Made by a program: the position numbers and the translations under genes. The notes under the pieces were generated by a model. The model saw only the letters and a program-made list of their open reading frames with translations. It was not told the DNA's origin and ran no database searches. Positions 23,346 through 30,147 of a stretch of DNA of 30,147 nt are shown here, piece by piece. Each line of letters begins with the position of its first letter. Positions within the stretch are counted from its first letter, which is position 1. Origin of the DNA: Bacteroidota bacterium (GTDB lineage Bacteria; Bacteroidota; Ignavibacteria; SZUA-365). The stretch is taken from NCBI GenBank assembly GCA_018224345.1, contig JAGTUW010000176.1, forward strand, positions 1-30,147. The letters run 5' to 3'.

Positions 23346-23975
23346 TCAGATGATGTTATGCGTGAGAGCGAAGTGGATAAGTTCGGCCGTGGAAGTCAGC
23401 TGCAATTTCTCAAGCACACGGCGGCGGTAGGTACCGACGGTACGCGGACTGAGTCCGAGCGAATCGGCGATGGCGGCGGGCTTGTGTCCCAGCGCGAGTT
23501 GACGCAGCACTTCGTGTTCGCGCGGCGACAACAGAGCCAGCGGTTCCGCGGGTGAAGGGCTGCTTACTTCGAAGGCAAGTTGTTCGGCAAGATCCGGTGA
23601 AATGTATTTTTTGCCGGCGCGAAGGCGCCGTATTGCGGTGACCAGCGCTTCCGGTACCGCATCCTTGGTCAGGTAACCGGCAGCTCCCGCCTTGATACAA
23701 CGGAGGGCATGCATTTCTTCGGCATACATGGTCAGTATGAGGATACGGGTCTGCGGAGAAATACGTCTGATATCCGGGATGGCATCGAGTCCGCTTCGTC
23801 CCGGCATGGAGATATCGAGTATCAACACATCGGGTTTGTGTCGGTAGACGAGATCCATGGCATCGTCGACACAGGCGGCTTCGGCGACGATTTCGATATC
23901 GCTTTCGAAAGAAAGAATGTTCTTCAGTCCCGCACGTACGATACCGTGATCATCTGCGATGAGGATGCGGATCAT
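23346..23975 (-). CDS. NarL/FixJ-family response regulator
   Basis: The 209 residues comprise an N-terminal receiver (D8/D9 in LIADDHG, phosphoacceptor D54 in LILDISMPG, T82 in ILTMYAEE, K104 in YLTKDAVPEA) and a C-terminal LuxR-type helix-turn-helix (about 145-205: LSPREHEVLRQLALGHKPAA, then LGLSPRTVGTYRRRVLEKLQ). It binds DNA as a phosphorylated dimer. Its ATG overlaps the sensor kinase's stop (ATGA), so it is the cognate regulator of the kinase encoded upstream. Target genes are unknown; the divergent TPR lipoprotein gene is a candidate. Confidence 0.96.
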   Translation of the reverse strand: MIRILIADDHGIVRAGLKNILSFESDIEIVAEAACVDDAMDLVYRHKPDVLILDISMPGRSGLDAIPDIRRISPQTRILILTMYAEEMHALRCIKAGAAGYLTKDAVPEALVTAIRRLRAGKKYISPDLAEQLAFEVSSPSPAEPLALLSPREHEVLRQLALGHKPAAIADSLGLSPRTVGTYRRRVLEKLQLTSTAELIHFALTHNII

Positions 23976-26065
23976 GCCGACCTCTCATGCACCGGGTGAA
24001 CAGGAAACTCGATATGGACAGTGGTTCCACCTTCTACTGCTGCAAAGACGCGGCAGAAGCCTCCGAGCAATTCAGCGCGCTCGGTCATATTGACTATGCC
24101 GAGTGATCCAGGCTTTTTGAGCTCATTCTCACGCACCCCCCGCCCGTCATCATGAATTTCGAACATGAGACGTTCACTCTGCAGTTGCAGCGTCACGGCC
24201 ACATTTCCTGCGCCAGCATGTCGTGTGATATTTGTAATGGCTTCCTGGGCAATACGGTATACTGCAAGACGCTGGCGTGAAGTCAGCGGTAGTTTGGCCG
24301 CCGTCAAATCCATGCTGCACGTGATACCGCTGCGTATTTCGAAATCCTCAAAAAGCATGCGGAGTGCGGAGACCACACCGACTTCATCGAGCAGGCCCGG
24401 CCGCAGGCTGCGTGCGAGCTCACGGGTTTGCACTATCGTATCGTCGAGCAGTCGATCGACGGAGGAGATTGTCTGTTCGACCTTGGGTTCTTGTATCGCC
24501 GTCGTCCCGCCGAGATAGCGTCGCAACAACGACATATCGATCTTGATTCCGGTCAACAGTTGGCCGATTCCGTCATGCAATTCTCTCGACAGCCGCAGGC
24601 GCTCTTCCTCTCGCACCTCGTCGAGCCGTACGGCGAGAGCACGCAGCCGTGTATGAGAGGTGATGAGTTCTTCTTCCGCTTTCCGTCGCAATGTAACATC
24701 GCGCCACAGACAGAGAAGAAAGGAGCCATCATTTTGATCGACTCTGGAAAGGCTGACTTCGATGACTGCCTCCGTGCCGTCGCCGCGGTGGTGCAGCCAT
24801 TCAAATACAGACCCACCTGCCTTGAGAGCCCGCTTCATGAATTCATCCGCCATGTCTGAGGATCGTTTTCCCTCAGATTGCAACGGTGGGGAGAGAGCCA
24901 CCGGGCGTTTGCCGATGATGTCGGCTGGCTCTCGTTTCAACATGCGAGCGGCACTTTGATTACAAGAAGTAAACACCCCCTCATGAATTGTGAGGATGCC
25001 GTCGTTGGCGCGTTCGAACAACAGCCGGAACCGTTCTTCGCTCATCCGGAGCGCTTCGACCATGTGCGTGGCTTCCGTGACATCCTGCACCATGGATATC
25101 ACCTTTTCGATGCTTCCATCCCGGCTGAGTACAGGAGTATTGAACCAATCGCAGACGAGCAGGCGCCCGTCCTTCCTTCGATTCATATACCGGTCGTGAG
25201 TGTTGAGGCGCCCCTGCCCCCAGCTCTTGCGCGCGGCATCCAATGCCTCACGCTCCTCCTCGGGAAATATCATACCATAGGGTTGCCGGTCTCTGACTTC
25301 TTCCATCGAATAACCAAACATATTTTCCGCGGCGGGATTAAAATACTGAAGACGGAAGTCGCAGTCTGTGACAATATAGGCGATGGGCATGCGATCGATA
25401 TGCATGCGCAATTCGATCAGCGCTTCTTCACGCTCGATCTGCATCCGGAGAATGCGATCTTCCTCCACCCGTCGCTCGGTGATATCCGTGAGCATCAGAG
25501 CGGCACCACCCTGCACGGGGTAGCTGCGTGCTGACCATACACGATCGTCTTCTGTTCTCAGTTCCAGCCGGCGATCGTCTCCCCCGCATAAGACATCCTC
25601 AACCAGTGGACGCAGTGAGATCGATAAATCCTTCGACAGCACATGCCAGAGCGATATACCCTCACCCAGTTGCGGGCTGACACCGGTGACTTTCCTGGAG
25701 CCCTTCGTCACATAGCGCAATCGGTGCTGGGTATCGAGAACGAACAGCACCTCCTCTATCGGTTCGAGCACGGAAGTCAGCAAGGTATTGAGCGCACGGA
25801 TTTCCTCCTGCTTCTCCCTCTGAATGCGCAGGTCGCGGTGCAGCAGCCAGAACAGCAACAGGCCGGTGACAGTGATAAAGAGCATTCCCTTGAGAGTACC
25901 AACCATGCGGATATTCTCGATTTCCGGGAACAACATAAACATGGCCGCGTCAGAAAAAAGTATCCATACGCCAGCCACAGCGAAAAAAATCAGTGCGATG
26001 CGAATATCTGAACGATTCCGGAGAAGCATGGGAATCCTGAGTTCAAGGCTGAAATGACGACGCAT
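23972..26065 (-). CDS. Membrane sensor histidine kinase with three PAS domains (NarX/DegS-type HisKA_3)
   Basis: From the ATG at 26065 the protein has 697 residues. Two membrane helices (about 22-44, ALIFFAVAGVWILFSDAAMF; 58-76, GMLFITVTGLLLFWLL) flank a short loop, the small 'WILFSD' sensor module. Three PAS domains follow (about 96-202, 220-334 and 342-462), for instance YFNPAAENMFGYSMEEVRDR. Then a HisKA_3 dimerisation domain with ELHDGIGQLLTGIKIDMS (His about 497) and a HATPase domain with HDDGRGV. The family pairs with NarL-type regulators, as here by ATGA overlap. The start is uncertain: TTG at 26113, or ATG 12 codons later preceded by AGGA, are alternatives. It is divergent from the TPR lipoprotein gene. 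Confidence 0.93.
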   Translation of the reverse strand: MRRHFSLELRIPMLLRNRSDIRIALIFFAVAGVWILFSDAAMFMLFPEIENIRMVGTLKGMLFITVTGLLLFWLLHRDLRIQREKQEEIRALNTLLTSVLEPIEEVLFVLDTQHRLRYVTKGSRKVTGVSPQLGEGISLWHVLSKDLSISLRPLVEDVLCGGDDRRLELRTEDDRVWSARSYPVQGGAALMLTDITERRVEEDRILRMQIEREEALIELRMHIDRMPIAYIVTDCDFRLQYFNPAAENMFGYSMEEVRDRQPYGMIFPEEEREALDAARKSWGQGRLNTHDRYMNRRKDGRLLVCDWFNTPVLSRDGSIEKVISMVQDVTEATHMVEALRMSEERFRLLFERANDGILTIHEGVFTSCNQSAARMLKREPADIIGKRPVALSPPLQSEGKRSSDMADEFMKRALKAGGSVFEWLHHRGDGTEAVIEVSLSRVDQNDGSFLLCLWRDVTLRRKAEEELITSHTRLRALAVRLDEVREEERLRLSRELHDGIGQLLTGIKIDMSLLRRYLGGTTAIQEPKVEQTISSVDRLLDDTIVQTRELARSLRPGLLDEVGVVSALRMLFEDFEIRSGITCSMDLTAAKLPLTSRQRLAVYRIAQEAITNITRHAGAGNVAVTLQLQSERLMFEIHDDGRGVRENELKKPGSLGIVNMTERAELLGGFCRVFAAVEGGTTVHIEFPVHPVHERSA

Positions 26066-26218
26066 TGCCGTCGGTCTGATGTCATGACTTTCATTGAGCA
26101 CGTTAGCTGACAATCTACTTTATTGGAAGCATATCTACAACACCGCCTCTTCCCAATTGTAGCCAGCGCCCTGTGATCGAAATGTGAGGACCAGGTGCAT
26201 GAAAAATCAATCGCGTTC

Positions 26219-26260
26219 TTGACAATGCGTTGCGAAGTTTCGATTTTAGGAGGGGACGTG
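26219..26260 (+). promoter_or_regulatory. Candidate promoter and leader ahead of the TPR lipoprotein gene
   Basis: TTGACA (26219-26224) and GATTTT (26242-26247) are spaced by 17 nt, a sigma70-like arrangement. Right after comes AGGAGGGG (26248-26255), a very strong ribosome site before GTG at 26258. That GTG opens a nine-codon frame whose TGA overlaps the ATG at 26284 (ATGA), which is in frame with the lipoprotein. The short leader may be coincidence or a coupled leader peptide. Confidence 0.35.
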
Positions 26261-26346
26261 TCCAGTAAAGAGAGGTCAACACGATGACACGGATTCCTGT
26301 ACGACTCACCGAAGACTCGCATATCACGCATTCCACGGAGATCATC

Positions 26347-27837
26347 ATGAAACGCATGCAGACAGTGTCACAGCCTATCCTGTTGAGCTGCTTCATCATC
26401 GCTCTGCTTTTTGCCTGCACATCCTCTACCGACAACAATGCTGCAATTCCCGTGACCACAGAGTCGGAGGAAGCGCGCAGGCTGTTCGCACGCGCACGCG
26501 ACGCCTATGATGTCGGACGAATTGATGATGCGCGATTATTGCTCGATCAGGCGATCGGCCTCGACAGCACCTTCGCTCTGGCATATTTCTATCGTGCGCG
26601 TACCGCGACCACCACATCGTCATGGAAAACATTCGCAGACCAGGCCGAGCAACATGCGAAATCCGCATCCGAGGGAGAACGTCTTCTCATATCCATGATG
26701 ATCGCCGAGATGGAAGGTGCGGTACCGGAACGACGCATGCTGGCCCGGCGGCTGGTGGACCGATATCCGAGGAGCCCACGTGCACTCTATGAATATGCCA
26801 TCGTCCTCGATGCCGACAAACGGACCTACGAGGCGCGCTCCACACTCGAAGAGGCTCTGTATCTGAATGGATTTTTCGCTCCGGCATTGCGTGGGCTCGC
26901 CAGTTCCTATCTCTTCAACGAGCCCCGCTCACTTCACGAGGCATTGCGCTACGCCCAACATTATGTCACGCTCTATCCGAGCGAGGCCGAAGCACATATC
27001 GTTCTCGGGGACGTATACCGGGCGGACCAACAGCTTGAGAATGCACGCGGTGAATACACCCGTGCGATGTTACTCGACAGAACCTCCTATCTTGCCTATG
27101 TCAAACGCGGACACGCACTGACCTTTATTGGACTGTACAATGATGCACGCAAGGATTTTGAACTGGCTGTCGACTACGGACGTGGCCCTGCGAAAGCGCT
27201 ATCTGCAAATTACCGGACCTTCACATGGCTCTATGAAGGAAATGTCACCGAAGCCTTGCATGAAAATGAGGCGCTGTTGCACAGTCTCCCCTTGCTGGGG
27301 TACGATGCAGAAGTCGATTTCCAGATTTTTGCCGATATCTGGTTCAATCGGGTTCTCATGGCTCTTGAAGCCCGACAATTCGACGTAGCCGAGAAGGCGC
27401 ACGAAGCATACACCAGGTACGCACGTGCGGTCGCCGAAGAAATCGGTACTGCATCGAACACCAGTATTACTGAATCAGAAATTGCCCTGCTTGCAGGGAG
27501 AATCGCGTTGCAGCGTGGCAATCTCCAGGAAGCCCACGGACATACCGTGCGCTCCATCGATTTCCTGAGGAATGTCCGTGACGCCAGAAAACGGGAACCA
27601 ACCGAATTGCTCCTCGGACGCATCGCTCTTGCAAAACAACGCTACGTCAGCGCACTCGAACACCTTGATGAGGCCGTTCCCGATCTGATCCAGGTTACTT
27701 ATTACCGCGCTCTTGCCCTCGATGGCCTGGACCGAAAAGAGGAGGCCCAGGAACTGTATTACGAAGTGGCGAACTGGAATTTCAACAACATCGAATACGC
27801 ACTCATCCGCAACAAAGCCTTCAACGCCCTCCGCTGA
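26347..27837 (+). CDS. TPR-repeat lipoprotein
   Basis: The ATG at 26347 has GGAG 6 nt upstream and begins a lipoprotein signal: MKRMQTVSQPILLSCFIIA, then LLFAC with the lipobox cysteine C24. The residue after it is Thr, not Asp, so outer-membrane sorting is expected. The 496 residues that follow contain several TPR-like helix pairs, for example ARRLFARARDAYDVGRIDDA, LLLDQAIGLDSTFALAYFYR, EAEAHIVLGDVYRADQQLEN and ALLAGRIALQRGNLQEAHGH. Such proteins are scaffolds in the periplasm. An in-frame ATG at 26284 with GAGAGG before it would add 21 residues and hide the signal. It is divergent from the PAS kinase, which suggests a regulatory link. No enzyme domain is seen. Confidence 0.87.
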   Translation: MKRMQTVSQPILLSCFIIALLFACTSSTDNNAAIPVTTESEEARRLFARARDAYDVGRIDDARLLLDQAIGLDSTFALAYFYRARTATTTSSWKTFADQAEQHAKSASEGERLLISMMIAEMEGAVPERRMLARRLVDRYPRSPRALYEYAIVLDADKRTYEARSTLEEALYLNGFFAPALRGLASSYLFNEPRSLHEALRYAQHYVTLYPSEAEAHIVLGDVYRADQQLENARGEYTRAMLLDRTSYLAYVKRGHALTFIGLYNDARKDFELAVDYGRGPAKALSANYRTFTWLYEGNVTEALHENEALLHSLPLLGYDAEVDFQIFADIWFNRVLMALEARQFDVAEKAHEAYTRYARAVAEEIGTASNTSITESEIALLAGRIALQRGNLQEAHGHTVRSIDFLRNVRDARKREPTELLLGRIALAKQRYVSALEHLDEAVPDLIQVTYYRALALDGLDRKEEAQELYYEVANWNFNNIEYALIRNKAFNALR

Positions 27838-27865
27838 TTCGGTACGTATTCTGAGACTGCGCCAG

Positions 27866-27893
27866 ATGACACACGGTTCGGAATGACACACGG
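27866..27893. repeat. 11-bp direct repeat after the TPR lipoprotein
   Basis: ATGACACACGG occurs at 27866-27876 and exactly again at 27883-27893, 17 nt apart. It lies 29 nt past the lipoprotein stop. A downstream perfect 7-bp stem, GCACGAG (27910-27916) with CTCGTGC (27924-27930), has no T-run; it may still mark the transcript end. Confidence 0.6.
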
Positions 27894-27969
27894 CGCAACA
27901 CAACAGGCAGCACGAGATCGCGGCTCGTGCACGTAAGCGAAAACAATCAGGAAAGTATGCGTTTTTCCC

Positions 27970-28000
27970 TTTGTTCCGGGTCGATAACGGAGTATCTTTC
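27970..28000 (+). promoter_or_regulatory. Bacteroidota-type promoter of the 618-residue gene
   Basis: TTTG (27970-27973), a 19-nt spacer and TATCTTTC (27993-28000) match the consensus TTTG-N19..21-TAnnTTTG in all but the last base. Expected transcript start is near 28007, leaving a ~37-nt leader that contains the palindrome at 28010-28025. Confidence 0.6.
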
Positions 28001-28008
28001 ATAGATGG

Positions 28009-28025
28009 ATCTTTCATTTGAAAGA
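28009..28025. repeat. Palindrome in the leader of the 618-residue gene
   Basis: TCTTTCA (28010-28016) and TGAAAGA (28019-28025) are exact inverted copies around TT. The nonamer ATCTTTCAT occurs twice, at 27994-28002 (inside the -7 box) and 28009-28017, 15 nt apart. This looks like a regulator-binding site overlapping the promoter and start of transcription. Confidence 0.55.
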
Positions 28026-28043
28026 ACGTAGAAAGAAGGTCTC

Positions 28044-29900
28044 ATGAAAATGACACACCCACATACATTCCACATCCCCGTGCTCGGAGTCGCGTTCTCG
28101 GTGGACGCTCCGGTCAAGGTGGCGAAATACGGAATATCATCGGTTATTTCTCTTGTCGATGACGGCCTGCTCGAGCACCTTCGTCGCCATTACAGCGAGC
28201 GCTACGGTTGGTCATTCGATCCTATCAGCGACAGGGAAGACGACGCACGGGCACGACGGATTACAGCATACCTCAATCTGATCAAACGCATCGTCGAGCA
28301 GGACTTTGCCGCCATCCGGAATGGAAGTTTTGATCACGGCAGCGATACGTCCACATACTTCACCATGCTGCCCGACGACTCCCCACTGAAGCAGCGCTAT
28401 CTGGCAATGCAAGCAGAGCCTGACGATACACAGCGGGCTCGCCTTCAGGAGGAACTGCGCGCATCGATGACGCCCGGCTCCATCGACGTGAATATCATGA
28501 CAAAAGTGGACAAGGCGAACAGGACACGGTCGGGTGAACTTTTACCCACTGAATACAATGACGCGCATGCTGCACTTCGTGGGTTTGCGAACAGTAATCT
28601 TGACAGCTCTGTCGTTCTCTCGGCAGGGATGAATCCGCGGCTTTATAGTTACTGCAGTCAATTTGCCGACTTTTTTCCCGACGCGGACGGACATCTTAAA
28701 AAGCGCATTACCATCAAGGTCAGTGATTTCCGTTCTGCAATGATACAGGGGAAATTCATGGCCAAAAAGGGCATATGGATTTCCGAGTACCGCATCGAAT
28801 CTGGCCTCAATTGCGGCGGACATGCATTCGCAACGGACGGTTATCTGCTTGGTCCCATACTTGAGGAATTCCATACAAGGCGTGACGAATTACTTGATGA
28901 GCAGCGAAACCTGTTCTTTGCCGCCATGCAGACACGGGGCATAAACATCAATCCCGGGGATATGGCCATCGATGTCACCGTCCAGGGGGGTGTCGGAACA
29001 AAGAAGGAACACGATTTTCTCCTGCGACGCTATGCAGTCAGTTCCGTCGGCTGGGGCAGTCCCTTCCTCCTCGTCCCCGAAGTCATGAACGTTGATGACG
29101 AGACACTTGAAAAATTGCGCACAGCGACATCAGAGGATCTGTATCTGAGTGAAGTTTCCCCTCTTGGTGTACCGTTCAACAATCTCCGTGGCAACAGCAA
29201 GGACATTGAAAAGCAGCAACTGATCGATGCCGGGAAACCGGGGAGCGCCTGTGTCAAGAAATATCTCACGTTCAACACGGAATTTTCCGACAAGCCCATA
29301 TGTACGGCTTCCATAACGTATCTGAAAAAAAAGCTCGCCGACCTGCGGGAGCATCATCTCGAACACACGCAGGAATACCGTGATGCCGCAGCGGCGGCGA
29401 CGCAGAAGGAATGCCTGTGTGAAGGACTGACCATCAGCGTGCTGAAAATCAAGGACATCGCGCCCGCCAAGCTCAGCAAAGCCGTATCCGTATGTCCCGG
29501 GCCGAACCTTGCGTATTATTCCCGGATTTCAACCTTGCGCGAAATGGTCGATCACATTTACGGCAGATTGAACCTGATGACCGATCCGTCGCGCCCGTAC
29601 ATGTTCATAAAGGAACTGCAGTTGTACATCGATTACTACCAGCGCCTGCTCGAGAAGAACGTCGACGAACTGCAGGGCAGGGTGGACAATCTGCAGAACA
29701 AGGCACGCACCTTATTGCAGGCGTTCCATGACAATCTGCTCGACGGTATCGAATACTATCGCGGCATGATTCCCGAAATCCGCGAAGAATCTGAACACAT
29801 GCTCGATCGAATGTACAGCGAACTTGAGCTTCTGGAAGGCCGCCTCTTGGAACTCTCACCGTTTACACGGCCCGAAGCACGTCTGGAGCCGGTCTCCTGA
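28044..29900 (+). CDS. 618-residue protein of unrecognised family with cysteine-rich segment and C-terminal coiled coil
   Basis: The ATG at 28044 has GAAGG 4 nt upstream. No signal peptide or membrane helix is present, so it is likely cytoplasmic. The N-terminal IPVLGVAFSVDAPVKVAKYG looks like a beta strand and helix of an alpha/beta barrel. SGLNCGGHAFATDGYLLGPI (about 253-272) and VTVQGGVGTKKEHDFLLRRY (311-330) are glycine-rich, enzyme-like, and AVSSVGWGSPFLLVPE follows. A nitronate-monooxygenase-like TIM barrel is a remote possibility, by eye only. Cysteines at 204, 257, 403, 420, 457, 459 and 484 (the last five between 400 and 490: SACVKK, KPICTAS, ECLCEG, VCPGPN) could bind an Fe-S cluster or zinc. 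Residues about 525-605 are an amphipathic coiled coil. It has its own promoter and terminator. I do not know its function. Confidence 0.88.
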   Translation: MKMTHPHTFHIPVLGVAFSVDAPVKVAKYGISSVISLVDDGLLEHLRRHYSERYGWSFDPISDREDDARARRITAYLNLIKRIVEQDFAAIRNGSFDHGSDTSTYFTMLPDDSPLKQRYLAMQAEPDDTQRARLQEELRASMTPGSIDVNIMTKVDKANRTRSGELLPTEYNDAHAALRGFANSNLDSSVVLSAGMNPRLYSYCSQFADFFPDADGHLKKRITIKVSDFRSAMIQGKFMAKKGIWISEYRIESGLNCGGHAFATDGYLLGPILEEFHTRRDELLDEQRNLFFAAMQTRGININPGDMAIDVTVQGGVGTKKEHDFLLRRYAVSSVGWGSPFLLVPEVMNVDDETLEKLRTATSEDLYLSEVSPLGVPFNNLRGNSKDIEKQQLIDAGKPGSACVKKYLTFNTEFSDKPICTASITYLKKKLADLREHHLEHTQEYRDAAAAATQKECLCEGLTISVLKIKDIAPAKLSKAVSVCPGPNLAYYSRISTLREMVDHIYGRLNLMTDPSRPYMFIKELQLYIDYYQRLLEKNVDELQGRVDNLQNKARTLLQAFHDNLLDGIEYYRGMIPEIREESEHMLDRMYSELELLEGRLLELSPFTRPEARLEPVS

Positions 29901-29953
29901 CCTAAACGCCGTCAGCTACTGACAACCGCAGTTCAATACATTTCGCAGAAAAG

Positions 29954-29997
29954 AATAAGACGCATGTTTGCACACAGCACTCATGCGTCTTATTTTT
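29954..29997 (+). terminator. Intrinsic terminator after the 618-residue gene
   Basis: AATAAGACGCATG (29954-29966) and CATGCGTCTTATT (29982-29994) form a perfect 13-bp stem around a 15-nt loop, followed by TTTG. The arms' own AATAA/TTATT end provides the A- and T-runs, so it could stop transcription from either side. It lies about 53 nt after the stop. Confidence 0.88.
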
Positions 29998-30147
29998 GTA
30001 ATGTCCTTTGGCATTGGCGACGAGATCCGTCTCCACAACGGGACAGCCACTATTACAACTCCACACACTCATCACACACCGCTCTGCGGTCTTACAGGGG
30101 TCATGAGCACAGGTTTTTCTTATATTATTGTTTTTTTCTTAATAATC
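29998..30147. other. Right-edge gap
   Basis: No gene is visible between the terminator and the window end. The last ~35 bases are very AT-rich (TTTTTCTTATATTATTG and a run of seven T), typical of an upstream or promoter region for a gene outside the window. Confidence 0.5.

Overview
The window looks like chromosomal DNA of a Gram-negative bacterium of the Bacteroidota/Chlorobiota (FCB) group, perhaps an Ignavibacteria- or Kapabacteria-like lineage. Three kinds of evidence point there: type IX secretion (T9SS) parts (a PorD/DUF4835 protein, a PorV/PorQ-like barrel, and a secreted protein ending in a PNPFNP-type sorting domain), outer-membrane machinery (TolC family, MlaDEF), and a few promoter-like TTTG-N19-TAnnTTTG matches. 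The placement is inferred from gene content only. No rRNA, tRNA, CRISPR array, prophage or intact insertion sequence was recognised.

Layout. 1-1284 (minus): a TetR regulator translationally coupled to the start of a TolC-family efflux gene that runs off the left edge. 1531-4443 (minus): a crotonase coupled to a divergent polysaccharide deacetylase-like protein, then an exported protein of unknown function. 4538-6397: a divergent pair, a PorV/PorQ-like barrel (minus) and PorD (plus), with start codons only 12 bp apart. 6480-7855: an asparaginase gene fragment, a single-span membrane protein and, divergently, a Spy/CpxP-like periplasmic protein closed by a strong terminator.

8201-17692 is a long minus-strand gene train read in the order mlaE, mlaF, mlaD, PfkB-family kinase, RmlD-like reductase, serS, HAD hydrolase, ABC exporter half, nrnA. 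Six of its junctions are 4-bp ATGA overlaps. It joins retrograde phospholipid transport, sugar metabolism, tRNA charging, export and nucleotide recycling. Upstream are a YacP-like NYN-domain protein, hppD (tyrosine catabolism) with its own terminator, and a T9SS cargo protein.

20907-21479 is a gene-free, structured stretch with imperfect repeats and a terminator-like hairpin. 21480-26065 holds two stop/start-coupled two-component pairs: a membrane PAS sensor kinase with a NarL-type regulator, and a CheY-like receiver with a soluble PAS kinase. Divergent from these is a TPR lipoprotein. Last comes a 618-residue protein of unrecognised family with seven cysteines, which has a good Bacteroidota-type promoter and a perfect 13-bp-stem terminator.

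Coupled stop/start codons are the most conspicuous organisational feature: nine ATGA and one GTGA junction. The best leads for new biology are the 618-residue cysteine-bearing protein, the structured gap at 20907-21479, the T9SS divergent pair, and the apparently catalytically altered deacetylase-like and ABC proteins.
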